Positions 1 to 8,899 of a stretch of DNA of 64,000 nucleotides are shown in pieces. Below the pieces are notes generated by a model that saw only the letters and a list, made by a program, of their open reading frames with translations, did no database searches and had not been told where the DNA came from. The DNA comes from Lacihabitans sp. CCS-44 (lineage in GTDB: Bacteria; Bacteroidota; Bacteroidia; Cytophagales; Spirosomataceae), in assembly GCF_024343735.1 (NCBI RefSeq), contig NZ_RJUE01000060.1, positions 310,001 to 374,000 of the forward strand. Direction: 5' to 3'. The position numbers were made by a program, and so were the translations under genes. Each line of letters starts with the position of its first letter. The stretch's first letter is position 1.

Positions 1-2
1 GT

Positions 3-1337
3 CTGGGTATCAATAACCTTTCTGCACCTCAGGGTGTGTTAGATGTTGCCCTAACAACAAATATCTATACAGGTACATTTACCAAGCCACCGACAGTAAT
101 GAGAGGTTGTAATGCTGTTAGCAATTTCAATCCTTACAACTGTGATTATCCATTTGATGGAAATCTTAATACATTTGTCCAAGCGAATAATAATTCCAAT
201 TTGGATGGAGCATTAAAGATTACGCCTTATTATGTTATAGTTGGACATACCAATGTGCAAAAAATTATTCGTAAATATAGAGTATATATTAAAAGTATTT
301 TTCCGGCTTCTGGCACGATTACTATTAATGCAAGAATTCAACTTTTTGGCTTTAATAATGATGGTGGTCGTACTTTACTAGATGATTTTAATACCTCTGG
401 GAACCTCATTGATGTTTCACGCACTATCAACAATACAACACCTTATGATGCCTATGAGGTAGTGTTACCATATAGCGGTTTTTCTAATACATCTTCTTAT
501 CCAAACGACCCTCCATGGGTGAATGAAGTCGAGTTTTTTGAGGAAAGTAGCCAACCATCCTTTAATTCTGGGGCATTTACAGTAAAGGCAGATGGTAAAG
601 TTGGTGTTGGCACAAATACCCCGACTGCCAATTTGGATGTCGTAGGAAATATACGTTTTAGAAATGGTGCTTTGGCAAATAGCTTTTTAGTAAGTGATGC
701 CAATGGCAATGCTTCATGGTCGAATACCATCGGAAACCTACAAGTCGGGAACCTGCAATCTTCATCGTTAGGAATTGGTACACCATCAAGTGGGAACAAT
801 AAACTTATTGTTAATGGAATCGGGGGTGCAAAAATTAATAGTACTAACAATAGTACTGGAACTTCAGACTGGATAGCTTTCAATGCAGGGGGAACATTGG
901 GAGATAGGGTTGTGGCGGGTGTTTTGAACGGAAAAGCTACCATTGGTGCTCACAATAGTGAATTAACAGCATGGTCGAATCTGGCAATAAATAATGGCGG
1001 TGGAATCGTAACCATAGGTGGCGACGCTACTACACCCGCAAGCTTGGCAAATGGAGCACATGGTCGTCCTCTTTCAGTCAACGGCTCCATTCGTCAAGGA
1101 TTTTATATTGTACCTGTCACGGTGCCTGCCAATGGCGTAAGTTATGTGACTTGGACGCATAATCTAGGATATGGTCCAATATTAATGATGAGTACCGACC
1201 AAAATGGAGGAGGAAATAATATGGACTATGTAGTAGTAACTACCTTAAATAATAACGCAAATGAATCAGTTTTTGTACTTCGAAATCATGGTGGAACTAC
1301 CGCTAATGGAGCATTAAGATGGATTTTGGTATGGTAA
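3..1337 (+). CDS. Fibre-like exported surface protein, 5'-truncated by window edge
   Basis: The frame is open to the first bases of the window, so the gene begins upstream; 444 residues are visible. The segment LGINNLSAPQGVLDV at the very start and VGVGTNTPTANLDVVGN near residue 200 are the short 'GIGT.TP...LDV.G' repeats common in Bacteroidota tail-fibre-like proteins. The middle is Gly/Asn/Ser-rich beta-type sequence; the end (VTWTHNLGYGPILMMSTDQN...LRWILVW) looks like a compact beta domain. No S74 endosialidase-chaperone domain is visible. Probably secreted or cell-surface, but the signal peptide is outside the window. The last 35 bases overlap the end of an opposite-strand LuxR-type fragment. 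Function unknown; adhesin or surface fibre is inference. Confidence 0.75.
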   Translation: MGINNLSAPQGVLDVALTTNIYTGTFTKPPTVMRGCNAVSNFNPYNCDYPFDGNLNTFVQANNNSNLDGALKITPYYVIVGHTNVQKIIRKYRVYIKSIFPASGTITINARIQLFGFNNDGGRTLLDDFNTSGNLIDVSRTINNTTPYDAYEVVLPYSGFSNTSSYPNDPPWVNEVEFFEESSQPSFNSGAFTVKADGKVGVGTNTPTANLDVVGNIRFRNGALANSFLVSDANGNASWSNTIGNLQVGNLQSSSLGIGTPSSGNNKLIVNGIGGAKINSTNNSTGTSDWIAFNAGGTLGDRVVAGVLNGKATIGAHNSELTAWSNLAINNGGGIVTIGGDATTPASLANGAHGRPLSVNGSIRQGFYIVPVTVPANGVSYVTWTHNLGYGPILMMSTDQNGGGNNMDYVVVTTLNNNANESVFVLRNHGGTTANGALRWILVW

Positions 1338-1548
1338 ATGATTCAAATCCCATAAACCGAATCAAATCGGCAGTAGTTTCGGTTTTGAGTTTAAAGTGTA
1401 TGTTCCGGCGGTGAGTTTTTACGGTAAGTAGGCTCAAATTGCTTTTCTCGGCAATATCTTGCGAACTTATTCCATCTCGAATCGTACGAATCATTTCGAT
1501 TTCTCGTGGAGTAAGCGAGAATTGTTTGACAAATTCGTCATAGACCAA
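1303..1548 (-). CDS. Short LuxR-type HTH protein, possibly a gene remnant
   Basis: 81 residues, almost entirely a LuxR/GerE DNA-binding helix-turn-helix: LTPREIEMIRTI, SSQDIAEKSNLSLLTVKTHRRNI, then a tail resembling the ends of longer Bacteroidota regulators. The only usable start is TTG; an in-frame TAA lies three codons upstream and just 54 bp separate it from lnt, so no receiver or sensor domain can be attached. It may be a real HTH-only regulator or the 3' remnant of a deleted regulator. Its stop side overlaps the convergent fibre gene by 35 bp. Confidence 0.45.
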   Translation of the reverse strand: MVYDEFVKQFSLTPREIEMIRTIRDGISSQDIAEKSNLSLLTVKTHRRNIHFKLKTETTADLIRFMGFESFTIPKSILMLH

Positions 1549-1602
1549 AGTCGCTTATTGTGAATTTTCAATACATTTGCCAAATTTCAAAAACGACCCT
1601 TA

Positions 1603-3150
1603 ATGACCAAATTCTTATTTTCTAAAATTGGCAGCATAGTTCTCTCTGGCATTCTTTTGGGGCTTTCGTATCCTTCTTTCGACCCAATTCCGACAGGGAT
1701 TTTGGCATGGTTTGCGTTTGTGCCGTTTTTATTGGCTCACAGAGAAGAAAATTCGTTCAAAAAATATCTGCTCAATGCAAGTTTATTCATCCTTCTGGCA
1801 ATTTTGATTGACGTTTATTGGCTCAATTATTACAGCTTCAAGGCATATTTGTTTTGTGTTTTTTCGCAATTTTATTTTTTTGTTTTACCGCTAACAATTT
1901 TCTATTTCAAAAAAAAACGCTTCGGTTGGAAAACCGCTCTTTTACTGTTGCCTTTCGTATGGACACTCACCGACTGGCTTGCCCACCTCGCACCGCATGG
2001 AATGCAAGTATATTTGCTTCCATACACCCAAGCCAATAACATATGGCTTGTTCAGTTTATTGATATTACAGGAATGTGGGGAATTACCTTTTGGGTGGTA
2101 ATGATGAATGTTTTGATTCTGCTCTTCATCGAAACTAAATCTAAGAAAAATTTGATCTTTACCGTAATCTGGCTCATTTTACCATTATTTTACAGTTTCT
2201 ATGTACTAGTATTAAATTCTCGTAGTGCCATCGGTACAGCCAACCGAAAATCTAAAGTTTCGATAGTTCAGACCAATCAAGATTCATATTCAACTGACTC
2301 GACAGCTTCTCAAAAAACCTTTGACGAAATCGTTTCATTGTCAGATTCCGCAGTTCGAACTGCCCAACCCGATTTAATCATACTGCCCGAAGCGGCCATT
2401 CCTGTCGCTTTGTTTCAAAACAAAAATTTATTAGACTTTACCAAAAATGCCATTTCCAATTGGCAAACTTCGGTAGCGATTGGCTTTGTAGAGTTTCCTG
2501 ACTCAACAAAAAAACATATTTTTCGCAATAATGCCTTAGTTTTCACGCCACAGCTTGCCATGTTTTGGGATTCGCTGAAAATTCAAGCCCAAGATGTAAA
2601 AGTGTATCAAAAACGCTACGGTTTGCCATTTGTGGAGCTAATGCCTTATTTTGAAACCCAACCAACAACAAGAGGCTCGGCGATGGAGCGGGGCACCGAG
2701 CCTTATACATTTAGTTATGCCAATTTCGCAGGCGATAAATTTAAAGTCGCTCTCACGATTTGTTGGGAACAAATGTATCCGCACCGCATGGCTGAGCTGG
2801 TGAATGACAATGCCGAATTTGTGGCGTTAATGAACAACGATGCGTGGTTTGAAAAGTCGGGCGGGGCAAAACAGTTATTGGCTTTTACGAGGCTTCGAGC
2901 CATAGAAAATCGCCGAAGTATTGTTCGATGCTCGAATGGTGGTATTTCGTGTTTTATTGACCCATTCGGCCAAATTTCGGGGAAATTGCCTTGGTTTACT
3001 TCAACTATTGGTACACAAGAAGTGCTTTGCGTATACAAAAAGAGTTTTTTCACACGTCATCCCGAATGGTTTCCGAAGTTTTGTGGGGTGTTATTGGTCC
3101 TGATGCTATTGTTTTTATTCTTCTTCAAAAAACAACAAACTACCTCCTAA
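1603..3150 (+). CDS. lnt: Apolipoprotein N-acyltransferase
   Basis: Lnt transfers an acyl chain from phospholipid to the N-terminal cysteine of lipoproteins in the inner membrane, the last step of lipoprotein maturation. The 515-residue protein has the family layout: about six N-terminal membrane segments (residues 1-210), a nitrilase-like periplasmic domain (about 215-485) and a final membrane helix (about 487-508). The catalytic triad is visible as Glu263 (LPEAAIP), Lys337 (YQKRYGLPF) and Cys387 (LTICWEQ). The motif has Trp where many family members have Tyr or Phe after the Cys. ATG start; the stop codon sits in the loop of a terminator hairpin. Many lipoproteins in this window would be its substrates. 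Confidence 0.95.
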   Translation: MTKFLFSKIGSIVLSGILLGLSYPSFDPIPTGILAWFAFVPFLLAHREENSFKKYLLNASLFILLAILIDVYWLNYYSFKAYLFCVFSQFYFFVLPLTIFYFKKKRFGWKTALLLLPFVWTLTDWLAHLAPHGMQVYLLPYTQANNIWLVQFIDITGMWGITFWVVMMNVLILLFIETKSKKNLIFTVIWLILPLFYSFYVLVLNSRSAIGTANRKSKVSIVQTNQDSYSTDSTASQKTFDEIVSLSDSAVRTAQPDLIILPEAAIPVALFQNKNLLDFTKNAISNWQTSVAIGFVEFPDSTKKHIFRNNALVFTPQLAMFWDSLKIQAQDVKVYQKRYGLPFVELMPYFETQPTTRGSAMERGTEPYTFSYANFAGDKFKVALTICWEQMYPHRMAELVNDNAEFVALMNNDAWFEKSGGAKQLLAFTRLRAIENRRSIVRCSNGGISCFIDPFGQISGKLPWFTSTIGTQEVLCVYKKSFFTRHPEWFPKFCGVLLVLMLLFLFFFKKQQTTS

Positions 3151-3160
3151 GAGGTATTTT
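3141..3160 (+). terminator. Rho-independent terminator of lnt
   Basis: Six-bp stem TACCTC/GAGGTA with a CTAA loop followed by TTTT; the loop contains the lnt stop codon. The T tract runs directly into the -33 TTG of the next promoter. Confidence 0.6.
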
Positions 3161-3187
3161 GGTTAGTTTATTTAAGAAATATTTTTG
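3159..3187 (+). promoter_or_regulatory. Bacteroidetes-type promoter for the exported protein at 3222
   Basis: TTG at 3159-3161, an 18-nt spacer, then TATTTTTG (a full match to TAnnTTTG) at 3180-3187. This lies 35 bp before the ATG at 3222. Confidence 0.6.
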
Positions 3188-3221
3188 TATTTCTTATGAT
3201 TCTAAATAAATCTTGTTCTCC

Positions 3222-4712
3222 ATGAAAAGTACATTTTATATACCTTTTAGCTTCATTTTGTTAGTTTTTTTATTACAAAATATCACAGTTTATGGAGGAA
3301 GCAAACCTGCTTCTGGGTGTTTTTATCCAAATCAGTGCAATCCTGGTGGAGGAAGAATATCGATAGAACGGAAATTTACACAATCCAAGAAAATACAGTT
3401 ATTTGATGTAAGCACATTAAATCTTAAAAGTACTGTTCAGAATTTTGTTAAAGAAACTCAATCAGCAATTTCAATTACTTATCCTGATGTAAACACCATT
3501 AGTGCGGCTGGAAATACTTGGCTTGAATTCGATGGTTTTGATAATTCTTTCAATATGAATATTGGCGTTGCTAATAATTTTTCACCTCAAGTATGGACTT
3601 TGCCTACCAATCTACTCACTTATATGTATGGAACCAGTCGGCAAGATTTTTTAAACCTGAGTAGTGTACCTGTGGCTTTGCAGATTGCAGGGGCAAATCG
3701 TGTAACTCGTGAATATTTTTATGACGACCAAGACCGCCCCATGAAGGTCTATGAACATTATAATATTACGAATGCCACTATTGACCACTTGGGTACAAGT
3801 TATGATTTAGTTAGCGGACAAGATGATACTTTTGATGAACCTAACTATAAATTTGCGGATATTCCACTCGACTTGAATGATTCATATACGGCTATAGAAG
3901 AAGAAACTGATTATATAGCCAATGAAATTTTAACAAAATATGAAATTTCTACTGATGTAGATGCTTATGGGACGATAACTACACCAGATGGTACTTTTAA
4001 TTGCTTAAGAATGAGCCATCTAACAAAAAAATATACTCGCCCAAATGCCTCTACTGCATATACACTTGTTTCTACAATTAACCAAATAACATTCATTACC
4101 AAAGAAGGCTATTATTTTAATGCTAATGTTTCAGCAACAAATGGGACTGTTTCTGTTACAAATGTACGCTATCGGAAAGTGGTTTTATCTTCCCTACTTG
4201 CTGAAAGTTCAGATGTGAGAATTAGTAATGACAGCAAAGGTGTTACAATTAATACAGATAATGATTTAGCACACCCATCAGCAATTTTAGACATAAAGAA
4301 TGATAGTTTAGGAGTTCTCATTCCTCGCATTGCTCAAGCCAACCGCCCGAATTCACCTGCCGAAGGGCTATTGGTTTATCAGGTTGACAACACCGCCGGA
4401 TTTTATTATTTTGACGGAACATCGTGGCAAATGTTAAGCACTTCAACACCATTGGCAAGCATTGCTTCACAAAATACAAGAATGGGCATCACCAACAGCC
4501 CTTTGATGAAAGGGAAAAGTAAGCTACATAGAGGTACGGCTTTTATCAAATTTGAACAAAGCCAAAATAATTTTGAAGATTTAATGATACAGATTCAGCT
4601 CGAAGGCAATTGCAATGGATTATATATCTCGAAGAAAACTCGTGAAGGTTTCGAGATAAAAGAATTGCAAAGGGGAAAATCAAATGCGAAATTTTCTTGG
4701 TCAATCAATTAA
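3222..4712 (+). CDS. Exported fibre-like protein, paralogue A
   Basis: 496 residues starting at the ATG MKSTFYIPFSF, which opens a clear SPI signal peptide ending near TVYGG; a TTG nine bases upstream is less likely. The mature protein shares its whole architecture with the product of 6304-7830: FDVSTLNLK, a beta-rich region, DHLGTSYD, DGTFNCLR, then DSKGVTIN...HPSAILDIK and LIPRIAQANRP...GLLVYQVD...FYYFDGTSWQ. That last block is very common in Bacteroidota surface proteins. The tail carries EGNCNGLYISKKTREGF. The repeat is absent from known enzymes; function unknown. Its last 12 bases overlap the 3' end of a convergent 7TM-LuxR regulator. Confidence 0.8.
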   Translation: MKSTFYIPFSFILLVFLLQNITVYGGSKPASGCFYPNQCNPGGGRISIERKFTQSKKIQLFDVSTLNLKSTVQNFVKETQSAISITYPDVNTISAAGNTWLEFDGFDNSFNMNIGVANNFSPQVWTLPTNLLTYMYGTSRQDFLNLSSVPVALQIAGANRVTREYFYDDQDRPMKVYEHYNITNATIDHLGTSYDLVSGQDDTFDEPNYKFADIPLDLNDSYTAIEEETDYIANEILTKYEISTDVDAYGTITTPDGTFNCLRMSHLTKKYTRPNASTAYTLVSTINQITFITKEGYYFNANVSATNGTVSVTNVRYRKVVLSSLLAESSDVRISNDSKGVTINTDNDLAHPSAILDIKNDSLGVLIPRIAQANRPNSPAEGLLVYQVDNTAGFYYFDGTSWQMLSTSTPLASIASQNTRMGITNSPLMKGKSKLHRGTAFIKFEQSQNNFEDLMIQIQLEGNCNGLYISKKTREGFEIKELQRGKSNAKFSWSIN

Positions 4713-6041
4713 TGTCGCCGCTTTTAGTTTAGCTTCCTGTCGGCTCGAAATTTCGAGTTTATCATACAGGTTTTTAACGTGGTACTTGATGGTGTTTACT
4801 GAAATAAACAGTTTGTCGGCCATTTCTTTGGTAGGAGTTCCGTTGGCAATCATCTTCAATATTTCTACCTCTCTTCCGCTTAGGTTGGCGGTAGTTATTT
4901 TATTGTTTTCGCCCAATTTTAGTTTGTTAAGTTCATCTTCGAGTTTTTCGATTTGCGAAGTTCGCTGAAACAACGAAGCCTGAATGTCGGCATTTTCTTT
5001 GTGCAAAATACGCATACGATACACCACCGCATAGCTAAGAATCAGCATTTCAAAAACTGACGATACTTTCATTAATGCTGTGGTGATACCCAAATTGGGT
5101 AATCCAAAAATAGGTAAAATGAAAAAATCTATCGTAAGTAATAAAATAAAGCTATAAGCTATGGCAAAAAATGCAGAAAATTTGTTTTTATTAAAAAGTA
5201 ATAAGCTCGAAATCCAATAGACGCTCAAAAGCAAAATGCCAGAAAGTTGTGCCAATGCAAACCAAATAAAAGTATCGGTAAAAACATATAAACCAAAAAA
5301 TAGGGCTGACATCAGCGAATTGAAAAGAGAGTAATATTTTAGGAGAGGAAAATACAATTGATGCCGCAGATACTCAGAGGCAAATAAAATACCGAAAGTG
5401 ACAGTAGCAAAATGAAAAATTACTTCGCCGTCTTTTGCCAACCATTGATTTTGAAATAAATAAGGTATCAGTCCGTCTCTGAATAGAATCGTAAAGATAA
5501 TGCCCGTCAAAAAAAAGGAATAATACAAAAAGGTAATCTCTCTAAAATTGAAAAAATAAAATAGGTTTAAAATCACAATTACTATGGCTAATCCGTAATA
5601 TAGACCATAGCTTATGTATTGACTTTTAAGAGATTTTATGACGGCACTTTTAAGATGACTAACCACAGGAAAACCACCTTCCTTTTCGCACAATACACTC
5701 AAATACAGCACTTTATTTGCTTCTAATTCAAAAGTTATCATATTAAAATCAGGCAACTGTTGCACTTCTTTTTCATTAATAAAACCTCGAACCTTCCGAA
5801 TCCTTGCCGACGAAACCTCAATCAGCCTATTTTGATTATCATTCTCAATTTTTAGCCAATAAATTCCATTTTCTAAGCCCCTATTTATTTTTGTTTCAAA
5901 AGGCTTAAAAGTAATTGCCGAAACATTGGTAATTGTTATTTTCTGCAAAGTGTCATGGTAATAACTCATGTTTACCTGTGCTTTTATAGCAAGCGGCAAA
6001 AAAATTATAACAAGTAAGATTTGTACGATTTTAGTTTGCAT
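4701..6041 (-). CDS. 7TM membrane sensor with LuxR-type DNA-binding domain
   Basis: 446 residues. A signal peptide (MQTKIVQILLVIIFLPLAIKAQ) is followed by a small periplasmic domain (about 23-140), then about seven membrane helices (about 140-345) of the 7TMR-DISM type, a short coiled coil (about 350-380) and a C-terminal LuxR HTH (LSGREVEILKMIANG...TIKYHVKNLYDKL). This is a one-component membrane-bound transcription factor: an extracytoplasmic signal would be passed straight to DNA without a kinase. It lies between two paralogous exported protein genes, which are plausible targets (inference). Start ATG; ligand unknown. Confidence 0.85.
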   Translation of the reverse strand: MQTKIVQILLVIIFLPLAIKAQVNMSYYHDTLQKITITNVSAITFKPFETKINRGLENGIYWLKIENDNQNRLIEVSSARIRKVRGFINEKEVQQLPDFNMITFELEANKVLYLSVLCEKEGGFPVVSHLKSAVIKSLKSQYISYGLYYGLAIVIVILNLFYFFNFREITFLYYSFFLTGIIFTILFRDGLIPYLFQNQWLAKDGEVIFHFATVTFGILFASEYLRHQLYFPLLKYYSLFNSLMSALFFGLYVFTDTFIWFALAQLSGILLLSVYWISSLLLFNKNKFSAFFAIAYSFILLLTIDFFILPIFGLPNLGITTALMKVSSVFEMLILSYAVVYRMRILHKENADIQASLFQRTSQIEKLEDELNKLKLGENNKITTANLSGREVEILKMIANGTPTKEMADKLFISVNTIKYHVKNLYDKLEISSRQEAKLKAATLID

Positions 6042-6239
6042 AAATCAAATTTTCAATTCAAGAAAATGAATACACAAAGATAAGATTCTTATTAGGGGTT
6101 TTACTTTCATCGTTATGTTTTCTGTTTCTAGTATAAAATCTCAAAACGTTTATTATGGTTTTAAAGCTGACAAAAAGACATTAATAACTGACTATAAGGA
6201 TATTATATACACACTACCCATTTACTACCCGTCTGTTTT

Positions 6240-6271
6240 TTGTTTAGCTGATATGTATTTATCTACCTTTG
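6240..6271 (+). promoter_or_regulatory. Bacteroidetes-type promoter for the exported protein at 6304
   Basis: TTG at 6240-6242 inside a T run, a 21-nt spacer, then TACCTTTG at 6264-6271, an exact TAnnTTTG. Its position supports the ATG at 6304 rather than in-frame starts further upstream. Confidence 0.65.
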
Positions 6272-6303
6272 GCACATTGATTTCAAAAGTTCAAGCAATA
6301 TTT

Positions 6304-7830
6304 ATGAGCACAAAAATTAAGCAATTTTTATCAGCCAAGAATCTATTCTTATTTGTCATTTACCTTTATTTTATGCAAATAGATTTGTTTGCAAATACCA
6401 TGGGAGGACCTCAAAATCATGGGTATCCTGGTGGCAGATTAAGTGTTTCGGCAATCAAACCAAAAGTGCTACAACCCTTTGATATAAGTACCTTAAATTT
6501 GAAGAATACCCAACCTCAACATTCGGTTACTCAAACCAATTCAGCAATTTCAATTGATTATTCAGATTTTAATACTATTTCGTCTATAGGAAATACGTGG
6601 CTACTATACCAAAAAGTAGATGGTGGATTTAGTATGAATATTGGTATAGCAAACAGCACTACTCCACAAACATGGACATTACCCTCTACCCTTGTGACGG
6701 GTATTTCGGGTGTGGGTAGAGGCGATTTTATTAACCCCAATGCTGTGCCGGTAGGCTTAGAAATATCTGGTGCAAATAAGGTTATGCGAACCTATTATTT
6801 TGACAACAACGACCGACTATTAGACCAATATGACCATTTTTTTATAGATAATGACGGCGTTGACCATCTCGGCACCAGCTATGATGTGGAAGTTGGTAGT
6901 GATGATAATTTTGATGAAGAACCCGACTATGAATATGCTGATGTACCATTTGATTTAGGAGATAATTTCTCGACAACAGTTGAGGAAAAAGATTATGTAT
7001 CTAATCAAACACTCACAAAATATGTTCAGAATTCAACTGTTGATGCCTTCGGAACAATATCAACGCCCGATGGTGTCTATGAATGCCTACGCTCAATTGT
7101 TACAAGCCAAAGATATACTCGACCCGATGAAAACACGGCCTATACACTGGAAGGCACATACATTTGGGTAAGTTTTTTGACAAAAGAGGGCGTATATTTC
7201 AGAGGAGTGGCTTCCAGTTCAAGTGGCACGGCAAATATTAGTTTTTTTGAATACCGAAAAGTTGTTCCAACAGCAACTTTAACAGAACAAAACGATGTAA
7301 AACTCAACAACGACAGCAAAGGCGTAACGATTAACGGAGATAACGACACTCCTCACCCGTCAGCAATTTTAGATGTAAAAAGTGAAAATCAAGGCATTTT
7401 GATTCCTCGAATTGCCAAAGCTAATAGACCAGCGTCACCGGCATTGGGCTTACTGATATACCAGATAGATGATACCCCAGGGTTTTACTTTTACGATGGC
7501 TCAGCTTGGCAAAGGTTAAATTCTACGGCGGTGCTCATGGCCAGCAATAACGAAAAAAATGTTTCAGCCCGAATAAATCAATCAGAAAATATACTTCCGG
7601 CGAGCCTGATCGAGAGCTTTACAGGAAAAGGACGGCTATTAAAAGGAGCCACATTTATAAAATTCGAAGGACCAATTGAAAACTATGAAGGTTTACAAAT
7701 AAATATTCAGTTGGAGGGCGACTGTAATGGCGTATTTATCTCAAAGAAAACCCGTGAAGGTTTTGAAGTGAAAGAATTGCAAAAAGGTAAATCGAATGCT
7801 ATGTTCAGCTGGAAAATCATTAAAGAATAA
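6304..7830 (+). CDS. Exported fibre-like protein, paralogue B
   Basis: 508 residues. ATG at 6304 gives an SPI signal peptide (MSTKIKQFLSAKNLFLFVIY...FAN); the frame is open 63 codons further upstream, but that part is not signal-like and contains the promoter. It is a clear paralogue of the product of 3222-4712, sharing FDISTLNLK, NTISSIGNTWL, DHLGTSYDVE, RYTRPDENTAYTL, NNDSKGVTIN, HPSAILDVK, LIPRIAKANRP and the tail EGDCNGVFISKKTREGFEVK. The strongest identity is in the last 200 residues. It is followed by a terminator and then a LytTR regulator. Role unknown; cell-surface structural protein is inference. Confidence 0.8.
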   Translation: MSTKIKQFLSAKNLFLFVIYLYFMQIDLFANTMGGPQNHGYPGGRLSVSAIKPKVLQPFDISTLNLKNTQPQHSVTQTNSAISIDYSDFNTISSIGNTWLLYQKVDGGFSMNIGIANSTTPQTWTLPSTLVTGISGVGRGDFINPNAVPVGLEISGANKVMRTYYFDNNDRLLDQYDHFFIDNDGVDHLGTSYDVEVGSDDNFDEEPDYEYADVPFDLGDNFSTTVEEKDYVSNQTLTKYVQNSTVDAFGTISTPDGVYECLRSIVTSQRYTRPDENTAYTLEGTYIWVSFLTKEGVYFRGVASSSSGTANISFFEYRKVVPTATLTEQNDVKLNNDSKGVTINGDNDTPHPSAILDVKSENQGILIPRIAKANRPASPALGLLIYQIDDTPGFYFYDGSAWQRLNSTAVLMASNNEKNVSARINQSENILPASLIESFTGKGRLLKGATFIKFEGPIENYEGLQINIQLEGDCNGVFISKKTREGFEVKELQKGKSNAMFSWKIIKE

Positions 7831-7861
7831 TATCTTTTTCGATAGATTACCGAATACATTA

Positions 7862-7885
7862 AATACCTCGAAGGAGGTATTTTTT
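7862..7885 (+). terminator. Terminator after paralogue B
   Basis: Eight-bp stem AATACCTC/GAGGTATT with GAAG loop, followed by TTTT. The stem core ACCTC/GAGGT matches that of the terminator at 3141-3160. Confidence 0.7.
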
Positions 7886-7910
7886 GATAAAATCAGCGAA
7901 TATAAATTTG
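7884..7910 (+). promoter_or_regulatory. Promoter for the LytTR gene at 7928
   Basis: TTG at 7884-7886, overlapping the terminator T tract, a 16-nt spacer, then TAAATTTG at 7903-7910. The expected transcript start leaves a leader of about 12 nt before the ATG at 7928. Confidence 0.5.
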
Positions 7911-7927
7911 TACCAACAAAAATAGCC

Positions 7928-8239
7928 ATGAAAATAAACATAGGAAGTAGAACCAAAATAGATGTTGCGAAAATGCTTTTTTGCAAGTCTGAAGCTAATT
8001 ACACACGCGTTTTTTTGAATGACGGCAGCGTGGTTTTGACATCGACCAATCTGGGAAAAATCGAGGAGCGGTTAGGAAAAACAAGTTATTTGGTAAGGCC
8101 GAACCGGTCTTTTCTGATTAATATCAAATATGCGAGCTTTTTGGGAGGAAGCGAAACAATTTTATTGAAAACCGGAGAAGAAATAAAAGTATCTCGGAGA
8201 AGAAAGGCCTTGATAATAAGACATTTTGAAAACATTTAA
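7928..8239 (+). CDS. Stand-alone LytTR-domain transcription regulator
   Basis: 103 residues, essentially one LytTR DNA-binding domain: MLFCKSEANYTRVFLNDG, LGKIEERL, YLVRPNRSFLIN and IKVSRRRK are the family signatures. No receiver domain. The ATG at 7928 was chosen over upstream in-frame codons because those lie over the terminator and promoter and encode nothing LytTR-like. Only 11 bp separate it from the fibre-like gene at 8251, so the two are probably co-transcribed. Two more LytTR-only genes lie in the window, a pseudogene at 8900-9188 and an intact gene at 44491-44835. Target unknown; control of the neighbouring surface genes is inference. Confidence 0.85.
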   Translation: MKINIGSRTKIDVAKMLFCKSEANYTRVFLNDGSVVLTSTNLGKIEERLGKTSYLVRPNRSFLINIKYASFLGGSETILLKTGEEIKVSRRRKALIIRHFENI

Positions 8240-8250
8240 TTTTTAAAAAG

Positions 8251-8859
8251 ATGAAAAAAGTAATTCTTAGTATAGTATGGCTATGTGGTGTTTTACCGGC
8301 TTTGGCACAGTCAGGTTCGCATTTTGGTAGGTACGCTGGGGCTGTTGGAGTCAATCAGAATTCTTTGGAAAGAGCTTCGGCTGTTGGTTACAATGCCAAA
8401 GTTTCTGTTAACGACGGTTTAGTTTTGGGAGATACTTTGCTCGTGAAAGTTGGAATTGGTCTATCCCATCCTCGCTACAGACTTGATGTGAAGGGGGTAT
8501 TTAATACCAGTATGGCCTACAATAGCCCGGTTTACAAAATCAATGACAGAAATTTTTTAGAATTAGATGAGAAAGGCCAGTTTGTTTTGAATTCCTTTAA
8601 GATGAAATACACCAACGAAAATCAATGGTCAGACAGAGTCTTTGAGAAAAACTATCCCCTAATGCCTCTTATAGATGTTGAAAAACACATCCTTCAAAAC
8701 AAACATTTGCCCAACATCCCTTCGAGTAAAGAGGTTGTTGCAAATGGAATTTCGATGGATGGAATGATATCAAAACTTCTTGAAAAAATTGAAGAACTAA
8801 CATTGTATGTCATAGAACAGCAAAAACAAATAGACGCCCTAAAAGTAAAACAGCGTTGA
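8251..8859 (+). CDS. Exported fibre-like protein with C-terminal coiled coil
   Basis: 202 residues with a signal peptide (MKKVILSIVWLCGVLPALAQ). Residues 20-70 (GRYAGAVGVNQNSLERASAVGYNAKV...LVLGD) resemble the head repeats of trimeric autotransporter/fibre proteins; VGIGLSHPRYRLDVKG is the 'VGIG...LDV.G' repeat also seen in the first gene of the window. The C-terminus (LPNIPSSKEVVANGISMDGMI then a heptad-like helix to the end) is the widespread Bacteroidota fibre tail, often coiled coil. Probably the effector partner of the LytTR gene 11 bp upstream. Function unknown. Confidence 0.8.
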   Translation: MKKVILSIVWLCGVLPALAQSGSHFGRYAGAVGVNQNSLERASAVGYNAKVSVNDGLVLGDTLLVKVGIGLSHPRYRLDVKGVFNTSMAYNSPVYKINDRNFLELDEKGQFVLNSFKMKYTNENQWSDRVFEKNYPLMPLIDVEKHILQNKHLPNIPSSKEVVANGISMDGMISKLLEKIEELTLYVIEQQKQIDALKVKQR

Positions 8860-8899
8860 AATAGGCTTGAAGACGATAAGCCTTAAAAATACAAGAAAC

